Assembly: GCA_020628175.1 (NCBI GenBank)
Contig: JAHDFK010000015.1
Span: 1 to 35,173 of the forward strand
Direction of reading: 5' to 3'
Length of the DNA: 35,173 bases
From: Wenyingzhuangia sp.
GTDB lineage: Bacteria > Bacteroidota > Bacteroidia > Flavobacteriales > Flavobacteriaceae
Positions 1-8,360 of this stretch are shown here, piece by piece. Below the pieces are notes generated by a model. That model was given only the letters and a program-made list of their open reading frames with translations. It was not told the origin of the DNA and searched no databases. A program made the translations under genes and the position numbers. Numbering within the stretch: position 1 is the stretch's first letter; each line of letters opens with the position of its first letter.

Positions 1-128
1 TGAACATGTTCAAACCCTGTTTTTAAAACTTACACACTTGAAGGTATGGTGCCTAGAATTATTAGCAATGTGATCTCCAATTGAATTAAAGATGATGGAA
101 AATGTATATAATATTGTTTTTTTAGAAT
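1..128. other. Unresolved left edge of the window
   Basis: One plus-strand frame is open from the left edge to a TGA at 71-73. It gives about 23 residues that I cannot assign to any family. Another frame reads plausibly from 4 to a TGA at 82-84 but is preceded by a stop at 1-3. The terminator just downstream would suit the end of a plus-strand gene, so this may be the last codons of a gene lying outside the window, or it may be non-coding. Confidence 0.25.
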
Positions 129-171
129 AAAAAAAAGGTAGTAACTAAAGTTAAGAGTTACTACCTTTTTT
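129..171. terminator. Bidirectional intrinsic terminator
   Basis: A perfect 16-bp inverted repeat has arms at 131-146 and 156-171 and a 9-nt loop. The core arm is GGTAGTAACT, flanked by A-runs on one side and T-runs on the other, so it gives a U-tract on either strand. On the minus strand it lies 46 nt past the GH86 stop codon. On the plus strand it could end a gene entering from the left. Confidence 0.85.
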
Positions 172-217
172 ATAAAGTTGATTTTTTAATTTAAAATATC
201 AATTATAACACTTGGTT

Positions 218-2935
218 TTATTCAATCACTAATTTTGTTGGTTGTTTGTCGCCTACATTAACAAAATAAATACCAGAAGTTAAACCATTTGTGTCAAATT
301 CTGTTGTACCGTTATTAGCGTTTATGTTTTTTACCAATTTACCAGTAATGTCATAAATTCTTATAGTAGTATTTACTTCTGTGTTTTCAGTAGTAACTAC
401 TTCTCCTTCGTGTATAAAGCTAGGGTATATCACAGTTTTTGTATTTCTATTTACTACGTTAGAATTTGCAGAAGATTCAACTTTCCATGTAAAAGTTTCC
501 CATCCTTTTCTTTCAGATCCTCTAGGGAATACTGCAGTATTGTTTACATTGTATGCTGCTTGTAGATACTTACCTGTATGTAAACTTTTAAGTGCTACTT
601 GCCCAGCAGCAACGTTAATCCATTCAAAACGTTCCCATCCTTTTGTGTCTGCACCTGTTGCACGAACGATAGCATTTTGATTGTTTCCTACAACTTGAAG
701 GTAACGTTGAGAATTTAAGTTAAATAAAGCAACTCCTCCGTTTGGATGATTTACAACACGGAATTTTTGACGATTTCCAAAAACTTGAGATTGGTTACAG
801 TAAATATCATTATTTAATTCGGCAACAGCAGATAAATATTTAAAATCTCCACCAGATTTACGTAATGAGATTACCTGCCCTATAGGAGTTCCCGAGGTTG
901 TTGGTGTTACAGGTGCTTGCGTATTTGTTGCAGATCCAGTTCCTCTACTAATTTGAGCTGTCATACGGAATACTTGCATTGCCATAGAAGATATAAATCC
1001 TCCTTCATCAGGGTAGCGTACAACTACATTGTTGGCATTGGCTTTTAAAACATTTAAAGGAACATCAACTTCGATGATGGAGTGGAAATATCCTCTATGT
1101 GTTTGTCCAACTCCTGATCCTCTCCATTGTTTAGCACTATTGATTTCTGTTCCATTAACCCAAACACGAGGTAATTTTACGCGAGCATTTGGTCGTCCAA
1201 CTCCAATTCTTAATGTAGCTTCTCCAAAACTAGGTTTGTTACCAATATTAATATTAAAAGCTTGATTTTGACCTGCTTCTATATATTCTAAATAAGAACT
1301 TGCATTACGGTTAGCGTAGTGCTTTGTTTCGTTAGAAGTTTGGTTAACATTAATGTTGTTTTTAAAGTGGTAACGCAATACTACAGTTCCTTCAGAACCT
1401 ACAGACAATGTAGTAGCTTTATTAGTACCTACAAAGCGCGTATTGTAGTTAGGGTTTCCATTAGTATCAGGGAATAAATGCTTTTCAAATACATATTCGA
1501 TTGGATTGCTAGCAGTACCCTTAATATTTAGATTAAATTGTTTTCCTTCTGTATATAAGTTATTTACAATAATGTATAAATCTTTTCCGTTTACGTAAGA
1601 ATCTACTTGTAAGTTTACATCTGCTTGTTTAGAGTCTACACGAGTTCCTCTAACATCTGACCATAATTGGTAGTAACGAATTAACTCTGTCCAGCTATAA
1701 TTACCGTTAGGCACATTACGATCTGTACCAAACGGATTGTTTCTGTTTACCCAATATGTTCCGTTAGGTTCGTTATTGTTTTTCATCAATCTCCAAGAAT
1801 AGGCATAACCTACACCTGGTGTTACGGGTGAACCTTCTGCCAAACCATAAGCCCATTCAGCTTTAATAGGTACAAAAGGAATTGCTTTTACAATTTGATC
1901 TGGACGTTCCATAAATTGTAACATCATTGCATTCATAGATCGTAAAGACCACCAGTCTCTACGAGCCGTATAACGCTCGCTATAGTTATTGTTTAATTGC
2001 GATCCATACTCAGAAATTAAGAAAGGCTTTTTCTTTCCAGTAATAAATCCATAGTTTTCGATTTGATCTAAAGTGGCTTCAATGTTTCCTCCTTTACGGT
2101 AGGCCCATTGACTGTTATTAGATCCAAAAATTGGTTGATCGTATAAGTGTAATGAATAAAAATCCATTGCACCTCCAGCGATGTCAATGAATTGCTTCCA
2201 ACGCTCGTTCCACTGTGTAAAGTTTCCTTTATCCAATTGAGGGAATGCTGTTGTCCAACCTCCAATTAAAGGTCTTCCACTAGCAGGAACATTTTGTTTG
2301 AAGGTATTCGCTGCATCTCTATGGAACCTAAAAATTCTACCCAGTGGTTCTGGAGTTGCTCCCGCAGGTATAAAATCAACCAAAGGGAATACAGGTTCGT
2401 TTAAAATTTCGATAGAAGTAGGTCTTTTACGTCCTGTAGTTCCACCATTTCCATGTTTTTTCACCCATGCAGCAGCTCTGTTACCCCATGTAAAACCATT
2501 ATGGTTAAATACTTCGTAAGCTTTTTCTTGTGCGGCTACAACCAAATCTTGATCTTGCTCGTACGTAAAACGGTCTGCTAAAAAGGTATAATCAAAACCT
2601 TCTGAAGCTCCTAAAGTTTGACTAGAAATTTTACTAGCAGAGTTTCCTGTAATAGCTCTTGTAAATGCACCTGTTTCACGAGAAAGCCATGCATCGTAAG
2701 TTCTTGTTAATTCGGCTAATCGATTAGGGGTGTTTGCTGTTTCTCCATTCTGTCCATTCCAATCTGGCTCGTAGTTTGTAGAGTGTACGGTTACAAACTT
2801 CTTACGATCAAAAGTAGAAATACCTCCAACTTGATGTTTGGTGTTAGCATTTACTTCCACATTAATTTGTGCAGTTCCTTTTAGTCCTAAAAAAGCTGTT
2901 AAGAGGACTAGTCCCATCTTTTTGATGTTACTCAT
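218..2935 (-). CDS. GH86 beta-agarase/porphyranase with fascin-like domain and T9SS tail
   Basis: Predicted secreted endo-hydrolase of red-algal galactans (agarose or porphyran), 905 residues. A signal peptide covers about residues 1-22 (AF..GLKGTAQ). The GH86 (clan GH-A) catalytic barrel follows, with the acid/base Glu180 in EILNEP and the likely nucleophile Glu309 in LISEYGS. Beta-rich accessory domains reach about residue 660. A Thr/Pro/Ser linker (about 665-684) leads to a fascin/RICIN-like beta-trefoil segment (about 686-820) with repeated 'YLQ' and 'GWE.F.W' motifs. The last 73 residues (about 833-905, IYDITGKLV... GLTSGIYFV) are a type A T9SS sorting domain, so the protein should cross the outer membrane by T9SS and be surface-bound or released. 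GH86 contains both agarases and porphyranases, and I cannot separate them by eye. The gene stands alone here. A polysaccharide utilisation locus could continue beyond the left edge. Confidence 0.92.
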   Translation of the reverse strand: MSNIKKMGLVLLTAFLGLKGTAQINVEVNANTKHQVGGISTFDRKKFVTVHSTNYEPDWNGQNGETANTPNRLAELTRTYDAWLSRETGAFTRAITGNSASKISSQTLGASEGFDYTFLADRFTYEQDQDLVVAAQEKAYEVFNHNGFTWGNRAAAWVKKHGNGGTTGRKRPTSIEILNEPVFPLVDFIPAGATPEPLGRIFRFHRDAANTFKQNVPASGRPLIGGWTTAFPQLDKGNFTQWNERWKQFIDIAGGAMDFYSLHLYDQPIFGSNNSQWAYRKGGNIEATLDQIENYGFITGKKKPFLISEYGSQLNNNYSERYTARRDWWSLRSMNAMMLQFMERPDQIVKAIPFVPIKAEWAYGLAEGSPVTPGVGYAYSWRLMKNNNEPNGTYWVNRNNPFGTDRNVPNGNYSWTELIRYYQLWSDVRGTRVDSKQADVNLQVDSYVNGKDLYIIVNNLYTEGKQFNLNIKGTASNPIEYVFEKHLFPDTNGNPNYNTRFVGTNKATTLSVGSEGTVVLRYHFKNNINVNQTSNETKHYANRNASSYLEYIEAGQNQAFNINIGNKPSFGEATLRIGVGRPNARVKLPRVWVNGTEINSAKQWRGSGVGQTHRGYFHSIIEVDVPLNVLKANANNVVVRYPDEGGFISSMAMQVFRMTAQISRGTGSATNTQAPVTPTTSGTPIGQVISLRKSGGDFKYLSAVAELNNDIYCNQSQVFGNRQKFRVVNHPNGGVALFNLNSQRYLQVVGNNQNAIVRATGADTKGWERFEWINVAAGQVALKSLHTGKYLQAAYNVNNTAVFPRGSERKGWETFTWKVESSANSNVVNRNTKTVIYPSFIHEGEVVTTENTEVNTTIRIYDITGKLVKNINANNGTTEFDTNGLTSGIYFVNVGDKQPTKLVIE

Positions 2936-3096
2936 AGTTGATTAAATTTAAATAGTTTTTGTTAAAAAATAATTTCTTCTATAGTTTATTGTATTTAGTA
3001 AGCAATAAATTGGTTAGATTTTATTGTGATATTCTATACTAAATAGAGCATTGTTTTTTGTGTTGGTTGGAGTTTTTAGAATTAAATTTCCTGGCG

Positions 3097-3104
3097 CAAA
3101 TTTA
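3097..3104 (-). promoter_or_regulatory. Candidate -7 box for the GH86 gene
   Basis: On the minus strand this reads TAAATTTG, matching the Bacteroidota -7 consensus TAnnTTTG. It would give a leader of about 155 nt before the GH86 ATG. No good -33 TTG element is seen at the expected spacing, so the assignment is tentative. Confidence 0.4.
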
Positions 3105-3113
3105 ATTTATCTA

Positions 3114-3230
3114 TTATTTAGATAGCCATAATTCTTTTAGTTTTTCTTCGGGAGTAGTGATAAACACTGGGTTTGTTTTAGATTGTTGAGTCTGTGGGTG
3201 TAAACTTATTTTTTTGATGTTTATAAGTGT
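3114..3230 (-). pseudogene. Coding-like relic, no start codon
   Basis: A 38-codon minus-strand stretch between stops ends in NPVFITTPEEKLKEL-WLSK and a TAA. The segment 'VFITTPEE' resembles the start of small helix-turn-helix/excisionase-type proteins that are common in Flavobacteriaceae, but that link is from memory and weak. There is no ATG, and an in-frame TAG cuts it off upstream. It could be the remnant of a lost gene or chance. Confidence 0.2.
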
Positions 3231-3489
3231 GAGCTATTGTGTGATTTTGAAATTATTTTTTGTGACAGCTGATGAAATTTGTTATTTCATGGAATTTATT
3301 GTTAGCTACAGAGTAAAAAAATCATTAAAAAGCATTAGTGATTGAACGGTGTGTTTGAGTTCTTTTGAGGTACGAAAAAAACGAGTAGTGAAAGCACGAC
3401 CCTTGTGGGAATGCCTAAATATTACAAACAATAGTTAGAGAGCGTTTGATTAGAGTTGTATATTTGAGTAGTTAGAAGAATTATTGAAT

Positions 3490-4290
3490 ATGAAAAAAAC
3501 ATTATATACCGTAGTAGCGGGTATTATTGTAATAGCGGGCTATTTTTTAGAAGATAAAATAAAGAATGATGATTTATTTGGAGCTAATGATTTGGAAGAA
3601 ATAACAACGCCTATAACGGGATTTAATTATTTACCAACCTCAACAACCGAGCAATTGGTAAGACATAAGTATTATACTTTATCTTATAGCGAAGCTCACG
3701 AACAGCCAGAATGGGTGGCTTATGAGTTGAAATCAAGTCATGTGAGGGAGCATGATTTTAAAAGACCTTATTTTGAAGTGGATGCTAAAGTAAAAACCAA
3801 ATCGGCGCATTGGAGAAATTATAAAAAATCGGGATACGATAGAGGGCATTTGTGTCCGGCAGCTGATAGAAGTTTTGATAGAAATGCGTACAATGAAACA
3901 TTTTTAACATCTAACATATCGCCACAGTTACATAGTTTTAATTCGGGGGTTTGGAATGATTTAGAAAAGAAAGTAAGAGATTGGCTGCGTAAAGACAAAC
4001 AACTTTTTGTTGTAACAGGTCCTGTTTTTAAGAAGATAGACAAAACCATAGGTTCTGAAAAAGTACCGGTACCTACACATTTTTACAAGATAATTTTAAA
4101 ATACAACGAAGGAAAACCGAAGTGTATTGCTTTTTTAATAGAGCACAAGTTGGCAAATAAAAGCTATAAAAATTACACGGTTACCGTAGATGAATTAGAG
4201 GGGTTGTTGGGAATTGATTTTTTTCCGGCTTTGGACGATGTTCTTGAGGCTAAGCTAGAAAGTAGAAAGAATACGGGTTTTAGTTTGTAA
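3490..4290 (+). CDS. DNA/RNA non-specific endonuclease (NUC1 family)
   Basis: Exported or membrane-anchored nuclease of 266 residues that would cut DNA and RNA with a divalent metal. The hydrophobic N-terminus (TLYTVVAGIIVIAGYFL, about residues 4-20) is a signal peptide or anchor. The family signature YDRGHLCPAADR contains the catalytic general base His120. The metal-binding Asn is expected in the following TSNISPQ...FNSGVWNDLE block, as in Serratia nuclease. I chose ATG 3490. A TTG two codons upstream is also open but has no advantage. The gene appears monocistronic, and its stop overlaps the end of the convergent M1 peptidase gene by 11 bp. Likely roles are nutrient scavenging from extracellular nucleic acid or biofilm turnover (inference). 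Confidence 0.9.
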   Translation: MKKTLYTVVAGIIVIAGYFLEDKIKNDDLFGANDLEEITTPITGFNYLPTSTTEQLVRHKYYTLSYSEAHEQPEWVAYELKSSHVREHDFKRPYFEVDAKVKTKSAHWRNYKKSGYDRGHLCPAADRSFDRNAYNETFLTSNISPQLHSFNSGVWNDLEKKVRDWLRKDKQLFVVTGPVFKKIDKTIGSEKVPVPTHFYKIILKYNEGKPKCIAFLIEHKLANKSYKNYTVTVDELEGLLGIDFFPALDDVLEAKLESRKNTGFSL

Positions 4291-5899
4291 ATTTTAAATT
4301 GACGAAGAAATTAGGATCGACAGTTAGTTTTGTTCCTGTTATTTCTTGCCATTTTTGGGCATTAGGTGTAATCCATTTTTCTTGCTGATTTAATGTTACT
4401 TTTAAAGGCATATAAAAATTCGGAATCACATTATTCCATTTATAAAATAGCTTGTTTTTTTCTTTTTTAACAAGCAGTTCCGGAATTTTTGTAGTAGTTA
4501 AATATTGTTCGAAAAAAGGATGTAAATTAAGATGAGTTTCGTTGCTTAAAAACTCAATAATAAGCTTTGTATTTACAGTTTGGTGATAGAATACTTTGTT
4601 TATTTTTAATAAAATGTTTCTCCATAAAACATCATTGTTTACAATTTGACGCAGTGTGTGTAATAGCAAGCTTCCTTTTACATACATATCTGTGCTTCCT
4701 TGGTTGTGTACATTATATGTTCCAATAATAGGCTTATCGTTGTATACATATCTTTTAAAGCCCTGTACATACTCATTCGCAGCTTTGGTTCCGTAATAAT
4801 AATCTACAAATAAGCTTTCTGCATATGTAGTAAAAGATTCGTGTATCCATAAATCGGCAACATCTTTACAGCTAATGCTATTCGCAAACCATTCGTGACC
4901 AGATTCATGAATAATAATATAATCAAATTGAAGGCCCCAATTAGAATCTCCATACTTTTTTCCGTCATAGCCATTTTTATAACCGTTACCGTAGCCAATG
5001 CAACTTTGGTGTTCCATACCTAAATATGGAACTTCTACGAGTTTATAACCATCGTTGTAAAAAGGATATGGACCGAACCAATATTCAAAGGCGGTTAACG
5101 TTCTGGCAACATCTTTAAATTGTTGTTTAGCTTTGGTTAGGTTGTTTGGCAATACATAATAATTACAGTTTAATTTTCCGTTGAGCCCGTTATAAATTTC
5201 TTTAAAATGACTGTAATTTGCCATGTTTAAACTAACTCCATAATGATTTATAGGGTTTTTTGTTTTCCAGGTGTAACTACGTGTATTATCATTATTTATT
5301 TTGATATTCGTACAAGTACCGTTAGAAATATTTATAAGTGGAGTAGGGCAAGTAACAGTTAGTGTAAATTCTTCAGGTTCATCTGCAGGATGATCTTTAC
5401 AAGGCCACCAAACACTGGCTCCAATTTCTTGATTGGCAGTTGCGATAATAGGATTTCCATCAGTGTCTTTTTTCCAAATAATACCTCCATCCCAAGGTGG
5501 GTTAACAGCTGTTTTAGGTTGCCCATGATAGTATACCGTTAAACTATCTAAAGCTTTTTCTTTTTGTTTTTTTGTAAGGGCTACAAAGTAGCTAATACCT
5601 GTATGGGTATAGTTTAATTTTTGTTGATTTTGAGTAATAGAATCAACAAGCATTGGGGCTTGAAGTTCAAACTGTAAAGTTTGTTCGGAGCTTAATACTT
5701 TGTAAAAAAACGTATTCTTACCTACAATGCTTTTTGTTTTAGGGTAGACCTGAACATCTAAATTGTAGGTAACAATGTCCCACCAAGCTCTTTGTGGTGT
5801 AATGCTACCACGTAAAGTATCTTGTTGGGTAAAGTTATTTTGAGAAAAAACAATAGAAGGTATAAATACAAAAAATAAGAGTTGTTTGGTAGTGTACAT
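4280..5899 (-). CDS. M1 family zinc metallopeptidase
   Basis: Exported aminopeptidase-like enzyme, 539 residues, signal peptide about 1-20 ending VFSQ. The zinc site is complete: HESGH at 331-335 and the third ligand Glu354 in WIHESF, which is the HExxH-18x-E spacing of the gluzincin M1 family. Upstream, LGMEHQ (about 293-298) takes the place of the GAMEN exopeptidase motif, a common variant in this subgroup. The protein lacks the long C-terminal helical domain of classical aminopeptidase N, so it is a compact M1. It is the last gene of the purB unit, 16 nt after the acetyltransferase, and its 3' end overlaps the convergent nuclease gene. The substrate is unknown. Confidence 0.9.
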   Translation of the reverse strand: MYTTKQLLFFVFIPSIVFSQNNFTQQDTLRGSITPQRAWWDIVTYNLDVQVYPKTKSIVGKNTFFYKVLSSEQTLQFELQAPMLVDSITQNQQKLNYTHTGISYFVALTKKQKEKALDSLTVYYHGQPKTAVNPPWDGGIIWKKDTDGNPIIATANQEIGASVWWPCKDHPADEPEEFTLTVTCPTPLINISNGTCTNIKINNDNTRSYTWKTKNPINHYGVSLNMANYSHFKEIYNGLNGKLNCNYYVLPNNLTKAKQQFKDVARTLTAFEYWFGPYPFYNDGYKLVEVPYLGMEHQSCIGYGNGYKNGYDGKKYGDSNWGLQFDYIIIHESGHEWFANSISCKDVADLWIHESFTTYAESLFVDYYYGTKAANEYVQGFKRYVYNDKPIIGTYNVHNQGSTDMYVKGSLLLHTLRQIVNNDVLWRNILLKINKVFYHQTVNTKLIIEFLSNETHLNLHPFFEQYLTTTKIPELLVKKEKNKLFYKWNNVIPNFYMPLKVTLNQQEKWITPNAQKWQEITGTKLTVDPNFFVNLKFTN

Positions 5900-5915
5900 T
5901 GTTAGATAGAAGTTG

Positions 5916-6449
5916 TTACAGGTTTATTTGTTTGGCGGGAACACCTGTAAGAACAGCTTTATTATTTAAGCAGCTTTTAACAACACAGGCAGAGGCGCCA
6001 ATAGAAATATTATTACCTAACTGTATAGGTCCAATTAAAGTTGCATTAGCACCAAAACTACAATTGTTACCTATTGTAAATTCGTTTTCTTTGGCTAGGT
6101 GTTTGGCTCCTATTATATTTCCTCCTGTAAGTAAGAGATTTTCTCCAATATTGGCTTGTCCAGAGATTACAATACCAACAGAGGGGTGTAAAATTAATAA
6201 GCCTCCTTTAATATTTGCTTTGTAATGAATATCTATATTAGAATATGCTTGTATAATATTTAAGATAGGTATAAAAGGAATTCTGAGTATTGCATATGTT
6301 TTTTTAGGAAAAAATAAATATAACGATCTTTCTATTCGATACATTAATACACCCCAAAACATTCTACTAAGCCATATATGTAAAATTCTAATTTTACGCT
6401 TACCAAGCATTCTTTTTACATCGTTTTTAAAGTAAGTTACTTGGCTCAT
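5916..6449 (-). CDS. Serine acetyltransferase-like hexapeptide (LbH) acyltransferase
   Basis: A 177-residue acyltransferase of the left-handed parallel beta-helix type. An N-terminal helical part (about 1-70) has basic and hydrophobic stretches (RILHIWLSRMFWGVLMYRIE). About seven hexapeptide turns follow from about residue 73 (IDIHYKANIKGGLLI, VIISGQANIGENLLL and so on) to the C-terminus (LTGVPAKQI). The overall pattern resembles CysE and capsule- or LPS-linked serine acetyltransferase homologues, which transfer an acetyl group from acetyl-CoA. The usual CysE catalytic block (DHATG) is not clearly present; 'LHPSVG' lies at the equivalent place. It could therefore modify a sugar or another hydroxyl acceptor rather than serine. 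Third gene of the purB unit. Confidence 0.75.
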   Translation of the reverse strand: MSQVTYFKNDVKRMLGKRKIRILHIWLSRMFWGVLMYRIERSLYLFFPKKTYAILRIPFIPILNIIQAYSNIDIHYKANIKGGLLILHPSVGIVISGQANIGENLLLTGGNIIGAKHLAKENEFTIGNNCSFGANATLIGPIQLGNNISIGASACVVKSCLNNKAVLTGVPAKQINL

Positions 6450-6463
6450 TATAATTTTTTAAG

Positions 6464-6835
6464 TTAATTATGTAGCTTATAAGTAACTCCTTCTTGTTTA
6501 AAGTTGCTCCCTAAATAAGCACCCTTAAATTTATAAGATTTATTTTTGATAGCGGTAATTTTTACAATAAAAGGAATGCTATCTAGTTTATTTTTAGGAT
6601 TGACTTTTTGTAAGGTATATTCAAAGTTAGATTTCCAAGAAACAGCAAAAGTATCTTTCTTATTTCTATAAGTTTCAATTTGTAATTTATCGGTTCTTAC
6701 AAAAAAAGAACTATCTTTTCTTTCTCCCAAGTATGTTTTAAACGTACCTTTTTTAAAATAAAGAATGTCTGTTTTGTTTTCTTTGTTACAAGAAAACAAA
6801 ACAGACATTGCTAAAATGGTTATCAGTAATCTCAT
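6464..6835 (-). CDS. Small lipoprotein of unknown function downstream of purB
   Basis: A 123-residue predicted lipoprotein. The lipobox VLFSC places the lipidated Cys at residue 16, followed by a charged, beta-rich domain (KKGTFKTYLGERKDSSFFVR, then TFAVSWKSNFEYTL and GAYLGSNFKQEGVTYKL). Short lipoproteins of this look are often found beside purB in Flavobacteriaceae (from memory, not checked). The ATG lies only 3 nt after the purB stop, so the two are almost certainly co-transcribed. I know of no function. Regular spacing of aromatic and hydrophobic residues suggests one small beta-barrel or sandwich facing the periplasm. Confidence 0.8.
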   Translation of the reverse strand: MRLLITILAMSVLFSCNKENKTDILYFKKGTFKTYLGERKDSSFFVRTDKLQIETYRNKKDTFAVSWKSNFEYTLQKVNPKNKLDSIPFIVKITAIKNKSYKFKGAYLGSNFKQEGVTYKLHN

Positions 6836-6838
6836 GAA

Positions 6839-8182
6839 TTAGATTCCTGTATAGTTGCTTGGTGTAATTGCTTTTAATTCAGTTTTAATTTCATCAGAAA
6901 CTTCTAGAGTATCAATAAAATTTGCAATTGTAGTTCCTGTAATTTTTTCGTTTACACGCGTTAACCCTTTTAAAGCTTCGTACGGATTTGGATAAGCTTC
7001 TCTTCTTAAAATTGTTTGTATTGCCTCTGCTACAACCGCCCAATTGTTTTCTAAATCTTTCGCAAACGCCTCTCTGTTAATCAATAGTTTTCCTAATCCT
7101 TTAAGCGTAGATGCAAAACCAATTAAGGTATGTCCAAAAGGAACTCCTACATTTCTTAATACCGTAGAGTCTGTTAAATCACGTTGCAATCTAGATATTG
7201 GTAATTTTACAGCTAAATGCTCAAAAATAGCATTCGCAATTCCTAAGTTTCCTTCAGAGTTTTCAAAATCAATAGGATTCACTTTATGTGGCATTGCAGA
7301 AGATCCTACTTCTCCTTTTTTAATTTTTTGTTTAAAGTAATCGTTAGACACGTAGGTCCAAATATCTCTATCTAAATCAATTAAAATAGTATTAATTCTT
7401 TTTACAGCATCAAAAATAGCCGCCATATGGTCGTAGTGCTCAATTTGTGTTGTTGGGAAAGAGTGTTTTAACCCTAAAATATTTTCAACAAAATCAGTTC
7501 CAAAAGATTTCCAATCAATAGTAGGATAAGCTACATGGTGTGCATTAAAGTTACCAGTGGCACCACCAAATTTGGCAGCATGTGGTACTTGCTTTAATAA
7601 GTTAATTTGTTGTTCTATTCTTTCTACAAACACTAAAATTTCTTTTCCTAAACGAGTAGGAGATGCTGGTTGCCCGTGTGTACGTGCTAACATAGAAACG
7701 TCGCTCCACTCTGCAGCCAATTCTTTTAATTTAGCAATTACCGTTGCTAGTGCATCATCGTACACTTCTGTAAACATATCTTTAATAGATAAAGGTATTG
7801 CTGTATTGTTAATGTCTTGAGAAGTTAATCCGAAATGAATAAACTCTTTATATGCTTGTAAATTTAAGGCGTCAAATTTTTCTTTTATAAAGTATTCAAC
7901 AGCTTTTACATCATGATTGGTAACACTTTCAATATCTTTAATTTTCTGAGCATCTTCTGCAGTAAAATTTTCATAAATTTTTCTTAAATCTGCATACAAC
8001 GATTTGTTGAATTCTTCTAGCTGAGGTAGCGGAATTTCGCACAATGCAATAAAATATTCAATTTCAACTTTAACTCTATACTTTATTAATGCTTCTTCAG
8101 AATAATATGCAGCTAAAGCTTCAACTTTTCCTCTATATCTTCCATCAATTGGAGAGATTGCATTTAAATTTGATAAACTCAT
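6839..8182 (-). CDS. purB: Adenylosuccinate lyase
   Basis: Cytoplasmic enzyme of purine synthesis. It removes fumarate from SAICAR and from adenylosuccinate. The 447 residues match the usual PurB length. The fumarase/aspartase-superfamily signature SSAMPHKVNPIDFENSEGN is intact, as are HGQPASPT and the TSQDINNT region. I start it at ATG 8180-8182 (MSLSNLNAISPIDGRY), although the frame stays open to 8299. A TACTTTTG promoter box lies just upstream at 8205-8212, and the extra residues look non-native (KQSNQKRKLQSLKY). It is the first gene of a tight four-gene unit with the lipoprotein, acetyltransferase and M1 peptidase. Confidence 0.97.
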   Translation of the reverse strand: MSLSNLNAISPIDGRYRGKVEALAAYYSEEALIKYRVKVEIEYFIALCEIPLPQLEEFNKSLYADLRKIYENFTAEDAQKIKDIESVTNHDVKAVEYFIKEKFDALNLQAYKEFIHFGLTSQDINNTAIPLSIKDMFTEVYDDALATVIAKLKELAAEWSDVSMLARTHGQPASPTRLGKEILVFVERIEQQINLLKQVPHAAKFGGATGNFNAHHVAYPTIDWKSFGTDFVENILGLKHSFPTTQIEHYDHMAAIFDAVKRINTILIDLDRDIWTYVSNDYFKQKIKKGEVGSSAMPHKVNPIDFENSEGNLGIANAIFEHLAVKLPISRLQRDLTDSTVLRNVGVPFGHTLIGFASTLKGLGKLLINREAFAKDLENNWAVVAEAIQTILRREAYPNPYEALKGLTRVNEKITGTTIANFIDTLEVSDEIKTELKAITPSNYTGI

Positions 8183-8204
8183 TTTTTTAAAAATATTTAA
8201 GGAA

Positions 8205-8212
8205 CAAAAGTA
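8205..8212 (-). promoter_or_regulatory. -7 box of the purB operon
   Basis: Reads TACTTTTG on the minus strand, a full match to TAnnTTTG. It predicts a leader of roughly 15 nt and supports the ATG at 8182 over the longer open frame. No -33 TTG is obvious. Confidence 0.7.
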
Positions 8213-8360
8213 CATTAAAATAAGAAAAGTTAAAAGATGTTTTTTAGTATACTTTAAACTTTGTAATTTTCGTTTTTGATTCGATTGTTTAGAGTGCACC
8301 CTATATGGGTTATTTTAAATAGCTGAGTGAATTTAATTTTCAAAAAAAAACAACCAAATA

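Larger units (their letters stand above)
2936..3489. other. Long intergenic region (554 bp) between divergent genes
   Basis: This is the only gap over 300 bp. It must hold the promoters of the divergent GH86 and nuclease genes. I see a TAnnTTTG-type box for the GH86 gene (3097-3104), a minus-strand coding-like relic (3114-3230), a 42-codon plus ORF without a convincing start region (3217-3345), and a more GC-rich patch around 3375-3420 unlike the AT-rich surroundings. No tRNA, hairpin terminator or clear small gene was recognised. Confidence 0.6.

Noticed and set aside
381..2519. Open frames antisense to the GH86 gene (381-680, 1029-1265, 2298-2519)
   Set aside because: They have no family likeness or start signals and lie wholly inside a certain gene.
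3217..3345. 42-codon plus-strand ORF in the long gap
   Set aside because: It has no ribosome or promoter cue, no recognised family, and chance ORFs of this length are expected in AT-rich DNA. Kept only as a note in the gap.
8183..8299. Upstream extension of purB
   Set aside because: The frame is open, but a TACTTTTG promoter box lies in it (8205-8212) and the family start MSLSNLNAISPIDGRY is at 8182.
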